Virus record (IMG/VR): IMGVR_UViG_3300008117_000488
Span: 1 to 25,709 of that record
DNA from: a virus
Length of the DNA: 25,709 bases
Reading direction: 5' to 3' (one strand)
Under the pieces are notes generated by a model that searched no databases, was not told the origin of the DNA, and saw only the letters and a program-made list of their open reading frames with translations. The translations under genes and the position numbers were made by a program. Positions 1-8,895 of the stretch are shown piece by piece; the stretch's first letter is position 1; every line of letters begins with the position of its first letter.

Positions 1-3000
1 GGGAACACAGGCTGAATGTACGCTTCCACTTCGGCGGTGGTGGGATCGTCGGCGGAGACGTTGGCGGAGACGCCGGTGTAGGCGGCGAGGATCTGGGCGT
101 CGACGAGGCCGCGGAGGGTGGCGGTGAGTTGGCCCTCGATCTGGGACAGGATGCCGGGGAGGAACTTGGTGCCGATGTACCGTTCGAGGGTGGTGCGGGA
201 CTGGCGCTGGGTCTCGTCGACGATCTGGATGATGGTGGGGAGCTTGGTCAGGATGGTGGACATGTCCGTGGTGAGTCCCTGGCGGACGCGGAGGACGGGG
301 GTGCGGTCCTCGATGACGGTGATGCCCCTGACGGCGACCTGGTTCTGTTCGACGGCGTCCAGGGTGCGGGCGAGGCGGGTGGCGCCGACGAGGCGCTTGC
401 CGGTCCAGGGGGTGGCGACGTCGGTGTTCGGGGACACGACGGACCCGGCGAGCATGGCGGCCATGTACGTCCCGTCGACGACCGTCTGCTCGTCGGGGGC
501 ACCGCCGGGCTGCGGGATGGGGACGATCATCACGTCGGGGTACACGAGGCGGAACCGGGTGCGGCCGATGGCCGAGGCCCAGTTGCCCGCCGTGGTGAGG
601 GTCGTGCCGGACCCGAACCCGCACAGGGCGGTGCGCTCGGCGCGGTGGCGGATGTCCGACTGGATGTCGCAGTGGCGGGACAGGTACTGGAACAGGTCGA
701 GGTTGTCGCCCTTGAGCGGGACGAGGATGTCGGGCAGCGTGCCGCCGGGCAGCGGACCCTCGAGGTCGTCGATGGCGTTGCGGTACGCGGTGGCGGACGC
801 GCGGGTGCCGTTGTCCTCGTCCTTCTGGACCTGCTTGATGCCGACGAGGACCGCGCCGTTGAGGATGGCGAGGTACGCCGCCAGGGTCACGGGGTTGTCG
901 GTCGAGAGCGGGCCGTAGGTCGCCTCGATGGCGGAGAACTTCGTGAACAACTGCGTCTGGTAGTCCTGCTTCCGGTACTGGTACGAGACGTAGTACAGGT
1001 CGCCGACGGCGGGTTCCTCGCCGGACCGGGCCATGGTGTCGACGGTGGCCGAGTCGCCGACCGTCACGTTGATGGTGTTGGTCACCAGCAGTTCGACGCC
1101 GGGGATGGCGTTGGTCGGGAGGTTGGAGTCGGTGACGGCGGCCTGGCGGACGCGGATGGTGAAGTACTCCGTCGCCGGGTACAGGCTGCCGCCCGTGCGG
1201 GGGAGCACGGTGAACGTGAGGCCCGTGACGAGGTCGCGGTACGTCTGCCCGACCACGCCGTCCTGGCCCGTGCCGCCGTTGAACACCGAGGTGTTCGCGG
1301 AGCCGGAGCCGTTCGGGTCGGTCGAGGTGACGTAGAACCCGGACACGCCCGCCTCGCCCACGGCACCGTCGCCCGACGCGGCACCGAGGCCCGTGCCCTG
1401 GCGCAGGGCGTCGTTGGACGTGGCGGTGCGGAGTGCGACGGACGACGTGGTGCCGAGGCCCGCGTTGGCCTGGGACTGGACGGTCAGGTACTTCGCGCCG
1501 CCGGCGTCCGTCGTGACGTAGGCGAGGGCCTCCGCCGCGAGGTAGGTCGCCGACGGGCTGTCCCAGGACAGGATGGACGTGGCGACCGTGGCGGCCACGT
1601 GGCCCATGAGGGCGGACGCGAGGTTCTGCGCCGACGGGAGGACGCGGGCGGCGACGTCGCCCGCGGAGAACCCGAGGACCCCGTTCGCGCTGCCGTCGCC
1701 GATGGACACCGCCGAGGACGCCGTGTCGAGGAGGCTGACGATGCGGAACGCGGCGCCCTCCTGGACGCAGCGGCTCGACGCGGAGCCGAGGCCCGCGGCG
1801 GTCATGGCGGCGCGGATCTGCCCGATGACGGAGTTCGCGCCGCTGCCGGGGCCGACCGGGACGTCGGCGGACCCGCCCGACGGGATGGCCGTGCCCGTGT
1901 CGTCCGTGAAGACCACGGTGACGGGGACGCCGTCGACCGTGAACTTGAACACGTTGTTCTGGTCGCTGGTGCCGCCCGCCGCGTAGAAGGTGACGATCGG
2001 CTGGCCGTCGGCGTTCGCCACCACACCGGCGGAGTACTGCCCGCCGGCCCACCCGACGTACCCGGCGATGGACGCGGGGAGGACCGACGCGCGCTGCGCG
2101 GCGGGGACGGTGGTGTTCGGGGTCAGGCCGACGTTGGTCGACCCGTTGCCGCCCAGGAACGTGATGCCGAGGCCCGTGCCCAGGGACAGCGGGTGGACGG
2201 TGCCGAATCCGGGGACGACGCGGTTGCGGAGGATGATGCGGTCGTGGGTCAGCGCACCCGTGTTGTCGCCCGCGATGGAGTACCGGCGGGCGATGGGGGC
2301 GTCGAGGACCTTCGTCTGGGACGCACCGACGATGCCCGTGTCGATGCCCGCCACGACCGCGAAGTCGCGGGCGGGGGATGCGTTCGTGACGAACTCGAGG
2401 TACCCGGCGTTGTCGCCGACGGCCTTCGTGAGCGCGAACACCATGCGACCGCTCGAGTCGGCGGTCACGGCGACCGTGAGGCCCGCGAACGCGCCACCGA
2501 GGGTGCCGATCTGGGCGGCGACCTGGCCGTCGACCTCGGCGGCGAGGGCGGCGGCGTTGGCGTAGGTGCCGGGGGTCAGGGTCGCCGTGAGCGTGCCGGA
2601 CGCACCGGCGACGTCGCCCGTGTAGTGGAACGACAGGCGGTCGTACTCGCCACCGGCGACGGTGAACGCACCCAGGAACCGACCCGCGGCGGCGAACCGG
2701 GCGGGGGCGGAGGCGGCGGACGTGTTGATGGCGTTGACGTAGTCGTCGAGGGTCGAACCCGCACCCGACGCCGCCGTCGCCGCGAGAACCACGCCGTCCA
2801 CCGTGAAGTTCAGGGTGTCGTTCGTGGCGTCGATGTCGTAGGTCGTCCCGCCCGACGAGGCGAGGTACGCGACCTCGGACCCGACCATCGCCGCCGTGAA
2901 CCCCAGGTTCGGGGCCGCGGCGTCGGGGCACGGGGTCGTCAGGTCGATGCCCGCCGCACCGTTGGCCAGGGCCGCGCCGTCCACCAGGAGGCGGAGCTTG

Positions 3001-4931
3001 TCGGACGCGGCGTTGACCGTCGCGTAGTCGCCCGCGAGCGGGAACGTGTAGACGGCGGGGGTGGAGTCGGTCGCCGCGAAGGTGACCGTCACGTCCTCCT
3101 CGACGGGGGCCTCGTAGAGGGCCGTGGAGAACGGCGTCTCGAACCGGGCGTCGGGCTTGCGCTCCGACCCGGAGGGGAAGTTGACCGTGACCGTGGCGAG
3201 GCCCGAGGACTTCAGCCCGAAGGTCGGGGTCAGCAGGTACGTGCCGCCCTCGTTCTGGACGGTGTACGCACCCGTGCCCGACTGGCCCGCCGTCGTGACG
3301 ACGAGCGAGTAGACCTGGTCCTGGATGGTGTTGTAGTAGAACGTCGCGTAGACCGTCGCCCCGGCGGGGACGGGGTCCTTCAGCGTGACGGTGTTCGTCG
3401 CGCTGTCCACCTTCAGGACGGTGACGCGGCCCCGGTCGATCGCGTCCTGCGGGCCGTAGCCCCAGTACGCGAACACCAGGTCGGGGCGGTCCGTCGGCAG
3501 GTCGATGCGCCCGTTGCTGACCGTCTGGAACAGGGAGGACCCGAGCGGGCTGCCGCGACCGTTGCCCGTCGTCGGGGTGAGCGGCAGGACGAACTTCGTG
3601 CGGGACTCGACCGCCGGGTTCACGGTCGTGTCGACGAATGCGGCGCACGGCTCGAGGTAGGTGCGGGTGTCGACCAGCGTCGCCGTCACCTGGGACGAGT
3701 TCAGGTACTCCGACCCGGTGGTGTGCGTGCCCGACGCGACGATGGCCGCCGTGCCCCACACGATCTTGTCGTCCTGAAGGGTGAAGTCCACCCCGTCGGT
3801 GTAGTCGAACCGACCGGGGGCGATGCCGCACTGGGTGATGTCCAGCACGTCCACGTGGGCCAGGTAGTCGAACGTGTCCTGCCAGGTGTTGAAGTAGTAC
3901 TGGACCGTGACCGTGGACCCGTCCGCCGGGGCGAACGCCAGGGTGACCGCGCGGCTGGCGCCGTCGACGGACACGGGGATGACCTGGACGCCGTCGACCT
4001 TCACGGTGACGCTCGCCGGGTCGGTCGTCGTGACGCCGCCGTTCGACCCGTCCACGATGGGACCGTTGAAGGTGTAGAACGTGCGGGTGCGCGCCGTGTC
4101 GGTGCCCGCGACGAACCCGAGGGTCGAGTTCGCGTTGCCGTTGCCGACGACGATGTCCCGGTCGGCGACGAGCTTGACGCCCGTGCCGCCGTAGTTGTTG
4201 ACGAAGGTCGACGCGACCAGGGACGTGGTCCCGGCGGCGGCGTTCACGAACGCGGCGACCTGGGCGGCCGTCCACGGCGTCGCGCCCGAGTCGGGGATGG
4301 TGACCGTCACCGCCGTCCCGTCCACCGTCAGGGACAGCGTGTCGTTGTCGCCCGTCGAGATCTCGAAGGTCTCGCTGCCGAGGCCGTACACCGTCGCGGC
4401 GTCGGCGGTGACCTGTGCGGACAGGTCGTCGGTGACGAGGGTGTCCGTGCGCTTGAAGAAGTAGGTGATGCGGACGTTGTCGTCCGCGTTCGGGCCGAAC
4501 GCCAGTTCGACGATGCCGTTCGCACCGTCGAGGTAGGTGACGACCACGGGCTCCCCGTTCACCGTGACCGACACGCTCGAAGCCTTCGTCGCCGTGGTCC
4601 CCGTCCCGTTGCCGTTGACGATCGGGTAGTGCCGGACCTGGACGCGGCGGCGCTCGCCGTCGAACGCACCCAGGGTCACCGCGCCGGACTGACTGACCGA
4701 CACGACCGCGCGGTTCGCCAGGTCCTCCTGGACGATGCGCTGGTCCACCGTGGACGAGGAACCGCGCACGACCTCGAGGTCGCCCTGGAAGAGGATCTCG
4801 GAACCGGTGCCGATGAAGGTGGGGATGCGGAGCCCGGCCAGGACCCCCTGGACGGGGCTCTCGAACAGGGTGCGCGTGTAGACACCCGGCGGGGCATAGA
4901 TGCTTCCAGGAAACGACACGGTGAACCCCAT
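1..4931 (-). CDS. Contractile tail sheath protein, very large, 3' end outside the window
   Basis: At least 1,643 residues; the frame is open to the window edge. The N-terminus carries the sheath-like PPGVYTR (residues 14-20). The last 300 or so residues match the conserved sheath C-terminal core: a YGPLSTDNPVTLAAYLAILNGA-like stretch near residue 1350, then KRLVGATRLARTL, AVRGITVIED, VRQGLTTD and TLERYIGTKF. Known sheaths are usually about 400-700 residues. The extra length, roughly residues 40-1300, is a chain of beta-rich repeats. One type, VDG...VTLAF...VTVQYYFNT, lies near 115-165, 305-353 and 497-540. Another ends in ANSTLGF or ANGVLGF, near 185-280 and 985-1090. The start is fixed by an in-frame TGA six bases upstream of ATG 4931, yet no clear Shine-Dalgarno precedes it. 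The sheath polymerises around the tail tube and contracts on infection. The sheath call is firm; the role of the inserts is inference. Confidence 0.9.
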   Translation of the reverse strand, partial: MGFTVSFPGSIYAPPGVYTRTLFESPVQGVLAGLRIPTFIGTGSEILFQGDLEVVRGSSSTVDQRIVQEDLANRAVVSVSQSGAVTLGAFDGERRRVQVRHYPIVNGNGTGTTATKASSVSVTVNGEPVVVTYLDGANGIVELAFGPNADDNVRITYFFKRTDTLVTDDLSAQVTADAATVYGLGSETFEISTGDNDTLSLTVDGTAVTVTIPDSGATPWTAAQVAAFVNAAAGTTSLVASTFVNNYGGTGVKLVADRDIVVGNGNANSTLGFVAGTDTARTRTFYTFNGPIVDGSNGGVTTTDPASVTVKVDGVQVIPVSVDGASRAVTLAFAPADGSTVTVQYYFNTWQDTFDYLAHVDVLDITQCGIAPGRFDYTDGVDFTLQDDKIVWGTAAIVASGTHTTGSEYLNSSQVTATLVDTRTYLEPCAAFVDTTVNPAVESRTKFVLPLTPTTGNGRGSPLGSSLFQTVSNGRIDLPTDRPDLVFAYWGYGPQDAIDRGRVTVLKVDSATNTVTLKDPVPAGATVYATFYYNTIQDQVYSLVVTTAGQSGTGAYTVQNEGGTYLLTPTFGLKSSGLATVTVNFPSGSERKPDARFETPFSTALYEAPVEEDVTVTFAATDSTPAVYTFPLAGDYATVNAASDKLRLLVDGAALANGAAGIDLTTPCPDAAAPNLGFTAAMVGSEVAYLASSGGTTYDIDATNDTLNFTVDGVVLAATAASGAGSTLDDYVNAINTSAASAPARFAAAGRFLGAFTVAGGEYDRLSFHYTGDVAGASGTLTATLTPGTYANAAALAAEVDGQVAAQIGTLGGAFAGLTVAVTADSSGRMVFALTKAVGDNAGYLEFVTNASPARDFAVVAGIDTGIVGASQTKVLDAPIARRYSIAGDNTGALTHDRIILRNRVVPGFGTVHPLSLGTGLGITFLGGNGSTNVGLTPNTTVPAAQRASVLPASIAGYVGWAGGQYSAGVVANADGQPIVTFYAAGGTSDQNNVFKFTVDGVPVTVVFTDDTGTAIPSGGSADVPVGPGSGANSVIGQIRAAMTAAGLGSASSRCVQEGAAFRIVSLLDTASSAVSIGDGSANGVLGFSAGDVAARVLPSAQNLASALMGHVAATVATSILSWDSPSATYLAAEALAYVTTDAGGAKYLTVQSQANAGLGTTSSVALRTATSNDALRQGTGLGAASGDGAVGEAGVSGFYVTSTDPNGSGSANTSVFNGGTGQDGVVGQTYRDLVTGLTFTVLPRTGGSLYPATEYFTIRVRQAAVTDSNLPTNAIPGVELLVTNTINVTVGDSATVDTMARSGEEPAVGDLYYVSYQYRKQDYQTQLFTKFSAIEATYGPLSTDNPVTLAAYLAILNGAVLVGIKQVQKDEDNGTRASATAYRNAIDDLEGPLPGGTLPDILVPLKGDNLDLFQYLSRHCDIQSDIRHRAERTALCGFGSGTTLTTAGNWASAIGRTRFRLVYPDVMIVPIPQPGGAPDEQTVVDGTYMAAMLAGSVVSPNTDVATPWTGKRLVGATRLARTLDAVEQNQVAVRGITVIEDRTPVLRVRQGLTTDMSTILTKLPTIIQIVDETQRQSRTTLERYIGTKFLPGILSQIEGQLTATLRGLVDAQILAAYTGVSANVSADDPTTAEVEAYIQPVF

Positions 4932-4939
4932 TGTTCAGA

Positions 4940-4967
4940 GGAAAGCCCGCTTGAAGCGAGCATTGTA
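4940..4967 (-). promoter_or_regulatory. Possible promoter -10 and short leader hairpin of the sheath gene
   Basis: On the minus strand a TACAAT box (4967-4962) lies 31 bases before the sheath ATG. It is followed by GCTCGC-TTCAA-GCGGGC, which can form a six-pair hairpin with one G-U pair at 4957-4941. No good -35 was seen. The hairpin would sit where a ribosome site is expected, so it may control translation. This is a weak call from sequence pattern alone. Confidence 0.3.
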
Positions 4968-5073
4968 GCAGGGCGAGATGCGGAGACGGGTGGTACGGTG
5001 GATGTGACCCTACCACCCCGTCAAGGTATAGGCCGCCTAACGCGCGGTGCTGTGCTTATAGAAGCCGGGGGGC

Positions 5074-6096
5074 ATGGACACCTACATCATCTACAAGGCG
5101 ACTGCCCCCAACGGGAAAGTCTACATCGGCCTCACCAAGCACACCCTCGAAATGCGCAGGAAGCAGCACGAGTGGGTCATGTTCAGAGAGAAACGGCATT
5201 TCTACAACGCCCTCCGGAAGTACGGGGCGGACATGCTGTGGGAGGTCCTCGAAACAGGGGAGGGGCGCGAATGGGCCGTCGGCAGGGAAGAGCACTACAT
5301 CGCACACTACAACAGCCTCAACCCGAACCACGGGTACAACCTGACCAAGGGTGGGGACGGCACACTGGAACTTCGGGCGAGCACCCGTGCCCTGATGTCC
5401 CTTTCGGCTAAAAACCGAAGGGTGACCTACAATCAACTGGCGAATCTGAAGTACGGGCGTGTTTCCCGCCCACACTCTGAAGCGACGAAACAACGACTGC
5501 GCGCATTGGGGACGGGCCGTCAGGCTTCCGAAGAAACCCGCGCCGCCATGTCCCGTGCGAAGAAGGGCGTACCTCATGGCCACACACACAAGCTGAGGAT
5601 GCAAATGGCCCAAGCACACCCCGTCCTACGCGATGACGGCCGTCCTTTTTCGTCGGCGCGACGGGCGGCAGTGCTGATGGGGGCGGCAAACGACGATGCC
5701 GTGGCCAAGGCTCTGCGCCGTGGCGGCACGTGTGGAGGTTTCACCTTCAGGGCCATTCCGCAGGAGGAGTACGAGGTCGCCCTCATCGCTTGGGATAAGA
5801 AAGTCGCCGAAGGACACACGGAACGGGAGCCCGTGTGGACACGCTCACGCGCGGGACACAGGCACAACCCCACAGTTCGGGCGAACATGTCGAGGGCAAA
5901 GAAAGGCAAGGTTCACACACCCGAACACCACAAGAACCGTATCGCGGCGATCAGCAAACGGGTTCTTCGATCAGACGGTCGAACCTTCGATTCCATCCTG
6001 AAGGCGGCTCAGGACATGGGGTTGACGCCTGGACAGATCACGTACTCCATCAGGACGGGGTGTTCCCGTGACGGGATGACTTTTTCCTGGGCCTGA
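5074..6096 (+). CDS. GIY-YIG homing endonuclease with NUMOD DNA-binding modules
   Basis: 340 residues. The N-terminal nuclease domain (about 1-95) has YIIY at 4-7, VYIG at 16-19, the catalytic arginine at R28 or R29, and a REEHYIAHYN segment (71-80) holding the catalytic glutamate. Two NUMOD3-like segments follow (about 134-165 and 270-290; SEATKQRLRALGTG, SRAKKG). Two NUMOD1-like segments lie near 183-224 and 297-338, each with a DGR.F start and a G.TF end. This layout is typical of free-standing phage homing endonucleases that cut intron-less or marker DNA and spread by repair. It points away from the sheath gene, and the two starts are 142 bases apart. No intron splice structure was recognised. 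Upstream at 5025-5031 is a GGTATAG box that could be a -10. No strong ribosome site is visible. Confidence 0.88.
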   Translation: MDTYIIYKATAPNGKVYIGLTKHTLEMRRKQHEWVMFREKRHFYNALRKYGADMLWEVLETGEGREWAVGREEHYIAHYNSLNPNHGYNLTKGGDGTLELRASTRALMSLSAKNRRVTYNQLANLKYGRVSRPHSEATKQRLRALGTGRQASEETRAAMSRAKKGVPHGHTHKLRMQMAQAHPVLRDDGRPFSSARRAAVLMGAANDDAVAKALRRGGTCGGFTFRAIPQEEYEVALIAWDKKVAEGHTEREPVWTRSRAGHRHNPTVRANMSRAKKGKVHTPEHHKNRIAAISKRVLRSDGRTFDSILKAAQDMGLTPGQITYSIRTGCSRDGMTFSWA

Positions 6097-6113
6097 ACGA
6101 GCGGAGACTACGG

Positions 6114-6560
6114 CTATCCACCCTTCTTTTCTGCCTGGATGGCCTTCTGGACCTCCGCGCCGATGGCACGGCCCGCCTCGGACGCGGCGCGTTCGGCGGG
6201 TTGCATCACGCGGTACGACCCGTCGGGGTTGCGCGACAGGTCGTACCCGGTCGACCCGGGGTTGTCCGCGATGACCCTGCGCTTGCGGTCCATCCGATGG
6301 CCGATGTGCTCCCACCGCTTCGCCGCGTCGCGCCCGATGGTCTTGTCGTAGTTCCAGTCGTCCGACGTCCCGGTGTTCGACGGGGCCGTCCCCCGCGTCT
6401 GACTCGCGGGGTGGTTGAACGTGAACGCCGCCGCCGTGACCATCCGTCGCGTGGACGCGCCGCAGTCGAGGCAGTCCTGGGGGGCGTCGATCTCCGACAT
6501 CCTGCGCAACCGGTCGAACCGCAACCCGCAGGCATCACACTGGTACTCGTACACGGGCAA
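6114..6560 (-). CDS. FmdB-type zinc-ribbon protein with basic C-terminal region
   Basis: 148 residues from a TTG start, chosen because the mature frame begins PVYEYQCDACG, as FmdB-family proteins do, and because GAGGGGG sits about eight bases upstream. An ATG at 6680 would add 40 unlikely residues. Zinc ligands are C8, C11, C30 and C33 (two CxxC knuckles). The FmdB family is named for a putative regulator next to formamidase; its molecular role is poorly known. After the ribbon, residues 50-148 are polar and basic with a WNYDKTIGRDAAKRWEHIGHRM segment. This segment is not typical of FmdB and may be the functional part in phage. It ends 18 bases from the endonuclease stop (tail to tail). A second, shorter FmdB-like gene is at 17213. 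Confidence 0.72.
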   Translation of the reverse strand: MPVYEYQCDACGLRFDRLRRMSEIDAPQDCLDCGASTRRMVTAAAFTFNHPASQTRGTAPSNTGTSDDWNYDKTIGRDAAKRWEHIGHRMDRKRRVIADNPGSTGYDLSRNPDGSYRVMQPAERAASEAGRAIGAEVQKAIQAEKKGG

Positions 6561-6594
6561 GGCGAAGTCCCCCTCGGTCGATTGTACCGCGACC

Positions 6595-6622
6595 GGTCCG
6601 ACCCGCCCCCGGCCGGTGTACC
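6595..6622 (+). promoter_or_regulatory. Conserved promoter-like element, copy 1
   Basis: GGTCCGA at 6595-6601, then GTGTACC at 6616-6622, with 14 bases between. The gene it would serve starts at 6664 with a good ribosome site (GGAGG, 6654-6658). It lies just inside the 5' flank of the opposing zinc-ribbon gene. The same pair of boxes recurs at 13508, 17623, 20252 and 20934, each time 45-69 bases upstream of a plus-strand start. Confidence 0.6.
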
Positions 6623-6663
6623 CGTGGTGTGCGATGAACCCACCCACCACCACGGAGGACACC

Positions 6664-6858
6664 ATGGACACCATGGACATCTACACCGCAACCGGGATCG
6701 CCGAGGGCTGGATCGATACTGACTCCGAGGAGGAGGTCGTCGAGGCGTGGCAGCGCCTCATCGACACGGGCCTCGCCTGGCGGCTCCAGGGATGGTTCGG
6801 GCGCACGGCCCAGAGCCTCATCGCGGCGGGGGTCTGCACCCCGGCGGGTGCCCGGTGA
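6664..6858 (+). CDS. Small acidic protein, unknown function
   Basis: 64 residues beginning MDTMDIYTATGIAEGW. ATG 6664 is preferred over the in-frame ATG 6673 because GGAGG ends five bases upstream. The first half is acidic (DTDSEEEVVEAW); the second looks helical (LIDTGLAWRLQG, then TAQSLIAAGV). The pattern IAEGWID...EEVVEAWQRLIDTG..W.LQG.FGR.A..LI..G is seen in short phage early-type proteins, but no function is recognised. First gene of a two-gene plus-strand island under promoter copy 1. Its TGA overlaps the next gene's GTG (GTGA). Confidence 0.7.
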   Translation: MDTMDIYTATGIAEGWIDTDSEEEVVEAWQRLIDTGLAWRLQGWFGRTAQSLIAAGVCTPAGAR

Positions 6859-7403
6859 TCGTCGGGTTCATGGGGCCCGTCGAGGTCGGCGAGGTCGTCG
6901 CCGTGGGCCCCGGCAGCGTCCTGCTGGGCCGCGACGGGAAGTTGTGGGCGGAGGACCCGGCCGCCCTGAAGTTCGGGCTGTACGAACTGCCCGACGGGAT
7001 CACCTTCGCGGAGTGGTTGCGCCGCCCGAACCACTACCGGGTCCTGTCGGCGGGGAACACGGACGCATCGCTCCCGGCGTCCGCGTGGATCGACCTCGTG
7101 AACGCGGAGGACGACCTCCTTCGGCTGTGGGTCCTGGGGCGGCTGGCGTCCTACCAGGGCCAGAGCAAGTTCTGGGTCAGCCTGCGGGACCAGGTCCGGA
7201 ACTGGCTGACGGAGCCGAACAGGATCCGGTGGGACAGCCCGCTGTCGAAGAAGCAGTGGGACGCCGCCATGAAGGTGCCGGCATCCCAGGAGAACGGGCG
7301 GCGGGCGATCGACGTGGTGGTGAACGGGTCGGACCTGCGCACCCTGTCGGAGGCAACCCGGGACCCGATGGGCGCCGTGCTCGCTCAGGCGATGCCCTCG
7401 TAG
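6855..7403 (+). CDS. Hypothetical protein, second gene of a plus-strand island
   Basis: 182 residues from GTG 6855, coupled by a GTGA overlap to the preceding gene; ATG 6870 is an alternative start. The first 30 residues look like a small beta domain (VGEVVAVGPGSVLLGRDGKLWA). The rest is mixed, with an aromatic-rich helical stretch (LLRLWVLGRLASYQGQSKFWVSLRDQVRNWL). No known domain is recognised. Its last 19 bases overlap the 3' end of the opposing virion gene, so the two transcripts converge. Third-position G+C is as high as in the neighbours, which supports coding. Confidence 0.65.
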   Translation: MIVGFMGPVEVGEVVAVGPGSVLLGRDGKLWAEDPAALKFGLYELPDGITFAEWLRRPNHYRVLSAGNTDASLPASAWIDLVNAEDDLLRLWVLGRLASYQGQSKFWVSLRDQVRNWLTEPNRIRWDSPLSKKQWDAAMKVPASQENGRRAIDVVVNGSDLRTLSEATRDPMGAVLAQAMPS

Positions 7404-8614
7404 GTCCCACCCGGACCGACGAAGAACGGGTCCTCGACGGCGCGCAGGCCGAGGTCCGCGAGGGCGCGGATGGACGTCGCCGCGTTGCCCATCGCGGCCA
7501 GTTCGTCGTCCGACATCGCGGCCGTGGCCCGGATCTGCGCGTCGGTCTGCGGCAGCGCACGGCGGACGGTCGCGGCGAGGGGGACGTGGATGGACCAGTC
7601 CGCCTGGAGTTGGACGCTGACGGACGCGTTGTAGTAGTAGTCGTCGCCGTTCTCGTCGTACGCCTCCTCGGACTCGCCCCCCATGCTGACGGTGGAGATC
7701 TCGATGCCCTCCATCGACAGGCGGCTGCGGGCGATGCCCCACAGGTACATGACCGTCAGGTCGACGATCTCCTGCTGCGCGTACACGTCGCGGGCCACCA
7801 CGTCGAAGTCGAGGCTGAGTTCCCACCGGCCGCCGTACTCCAGGGCCGTGGACTCGCGCCGCGCGGTGACGACGACGGCCATCCTGTCCCCCGCCTGCAC
7901 CCGACGGCCGAACGCGAGGACGGCACCGGGGATGGCCGTGTGGTTCGCCTGCATCTGGACGATGGGGTGCGGACCCGTCGTCGGGGCGACGTACCGGTAG
8001 TCGGCGGACAGCGACCCGTTGCGCGGCAGCGGCTCCGCCAGCGTCACGGTGCCGTTGTCCGCGTCGAGGGTGTAGTTGGTGCCCTCGAGGAGTTGGATGG
8101 CCCCCGGCATCTCGTACAGTCGCATCGACCCCGCGAGGACGGGGTTCTGCGTCTGGTAGGTCAGGTCGTCCACCTTCACGAGCGTCTCGTCGTTCACGTC
8201 GATGAGGGGGTCGACGTAGAACTGGAAGGAGTCCTCCTTGCTGTACGGGGGGACGGGCGACTCGGCCCGCACGACCTCGATGTAGTAGACGCCGGGCTGG
8301 GTGGGGAACGAACCCCCGTTGCGCTGGATGGCGAGTTCGTCCTCGCGCACCCACTCGACGGACAGGCCGGGCGAGTCGCCGACGCGGGCCAGCATGACGT
8401 GGGACTGGACCGTGCCGACGAAGTTGTCCGCGGACAGGGCCACCTGGTTCGCCGACGACGTCTTCAGGATGATGGCGTACTGGGGACGCTCCCGGAACGA
8501 GTACTTGCCCTGGATGTGGTCCACCAGGTCGCGGTACTGGGGCTGCGCGGACCAGAAGTCCCGCAGGACCTGGATCATCCGCCGCTTCACCTGCTCCGTC
8601 ATTCGGTAGTACAT
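7385..8614 (-). CDS. Probable virion structural protein (neck or tail-terminator-like), unconfirmed
   Basis: 409 residues; ATG 8614 has GAGG seven bases upstream and follows the previous stop by two bases. The N-terminus is helical (MTEQVKRRMIQVLRDFWSAQ). The middle holds a beta module, YTLDADNGTVTLAEPLPRNG, like the beta repeats in the sheath. Residues about 255-365 read as a compact mixed domain (WELSLDFDVVARD, EIVDLTVMYLWGIARSRL, DYYYNASVSVQLQADWSIHVPL). The C-terminus is a helical tail. It is the last gene of the seven-gene operon starting at 13499, which suggests a neck, terminator or baseplate-periphery role. No family was recognised with certainty; the structural assignment rests on context and the shared beta module. 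Confidence 0.6.
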   Translation of the reverse strand: MYYRMTEQVKRRMIQVLRDFWSAQPQYRDLVDHIQGKYSFRERPQYAIILKTSSANQVALSADNFVGTVQSHVMLARVGDSPGLSVEWVREDELAIQRNGGSFPTQPGVYYIEVVRAESPVPPYSKEDSFQFYVDPLIDVNDETLVKVDDLTYQTQNPVLAGSMRLYEMPGAIQLLEGTNYTLDADNGTVTLAEPLPRNGSLSADYRYVAPTTGPHPIVQMQANHTAIPGAVLAFGRRVQAGDRMAVVVTARRESTALEYGGRWELSLDFDVVARDVYAQQEIVDLTVMYLWGIARSRLSMEGIEISTVSMGGESEEAYDENGDDYYYNASVSVQLQADWSIHVPLAATVRRALPQTDAQIRATAAMSDDELAAMGNAATSIRALADLGLRAVEDPFFVGPGGTYEGIA

Positions 8615-8616
8615 GG

Positions 8617-8895
8617 TCAGGCCTCGGGCATCGCGGACCGGGAGACCTTCTCGTCGATCGCCTGGTCGATGATCTGCCGCAGTCCGACGAGGTCGTCCAG
8701 GGACGCCGTCCCGAGGCGGTCGACCATGTGGTGCTCCGTGATGATGATGGAGCAGTCCACGGGCATCGCCGACACGACGGCGTCGCGGATCCCGTCGACC
8801 GAGTCGACGTCGGCCTCGGGGCCGAGGCGGACCCACAGCACGTCGCCGGACCGCATCCGGACGACCTGGGCCATGACGGTGTCGTACAGGCTCAC
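8617..8895 (-). CDS. Small protein coupled to the actin-like gene, unknown
   Basis: 92 residues from GTG 8895, which overlaps the TGA of the actin-like gene (GTGA). AGGAG sits about six bases upstream of this start, inside the end of that gene. It reads as a small alpha/beta protein: MAQVVRMRSGDVLWVRLGPEA, DSVDGIRDAVVSAMP, SIIITEHHMVDRL, then a helical end. The coupling suggests it is made in fixed ratio with the actin-like ATPase and may be its partner, but nothing in the sequence names its role. Confidence 0.7.
   Translation of the reverse strand: MSLYDTVMAQVVRMRSGDVLWVRLGPEADVDSVDGIRDAVVSAMPVDCSIIITEHHMVDRLGTASLDDLVGLRQIIDQAIDEKVSRSAMPEA

Noticed and set aside
129-5411. Plus-strand reading frame of 1,760 codons opposite the sheath gene
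   Set aside because: It is antisense to a well-supported sheath gene, is built of Arg/Gly/Asp/Val runs typical of high-G+C antisense frames, has no domain, and runs into the true endonuclease gene in another frame.
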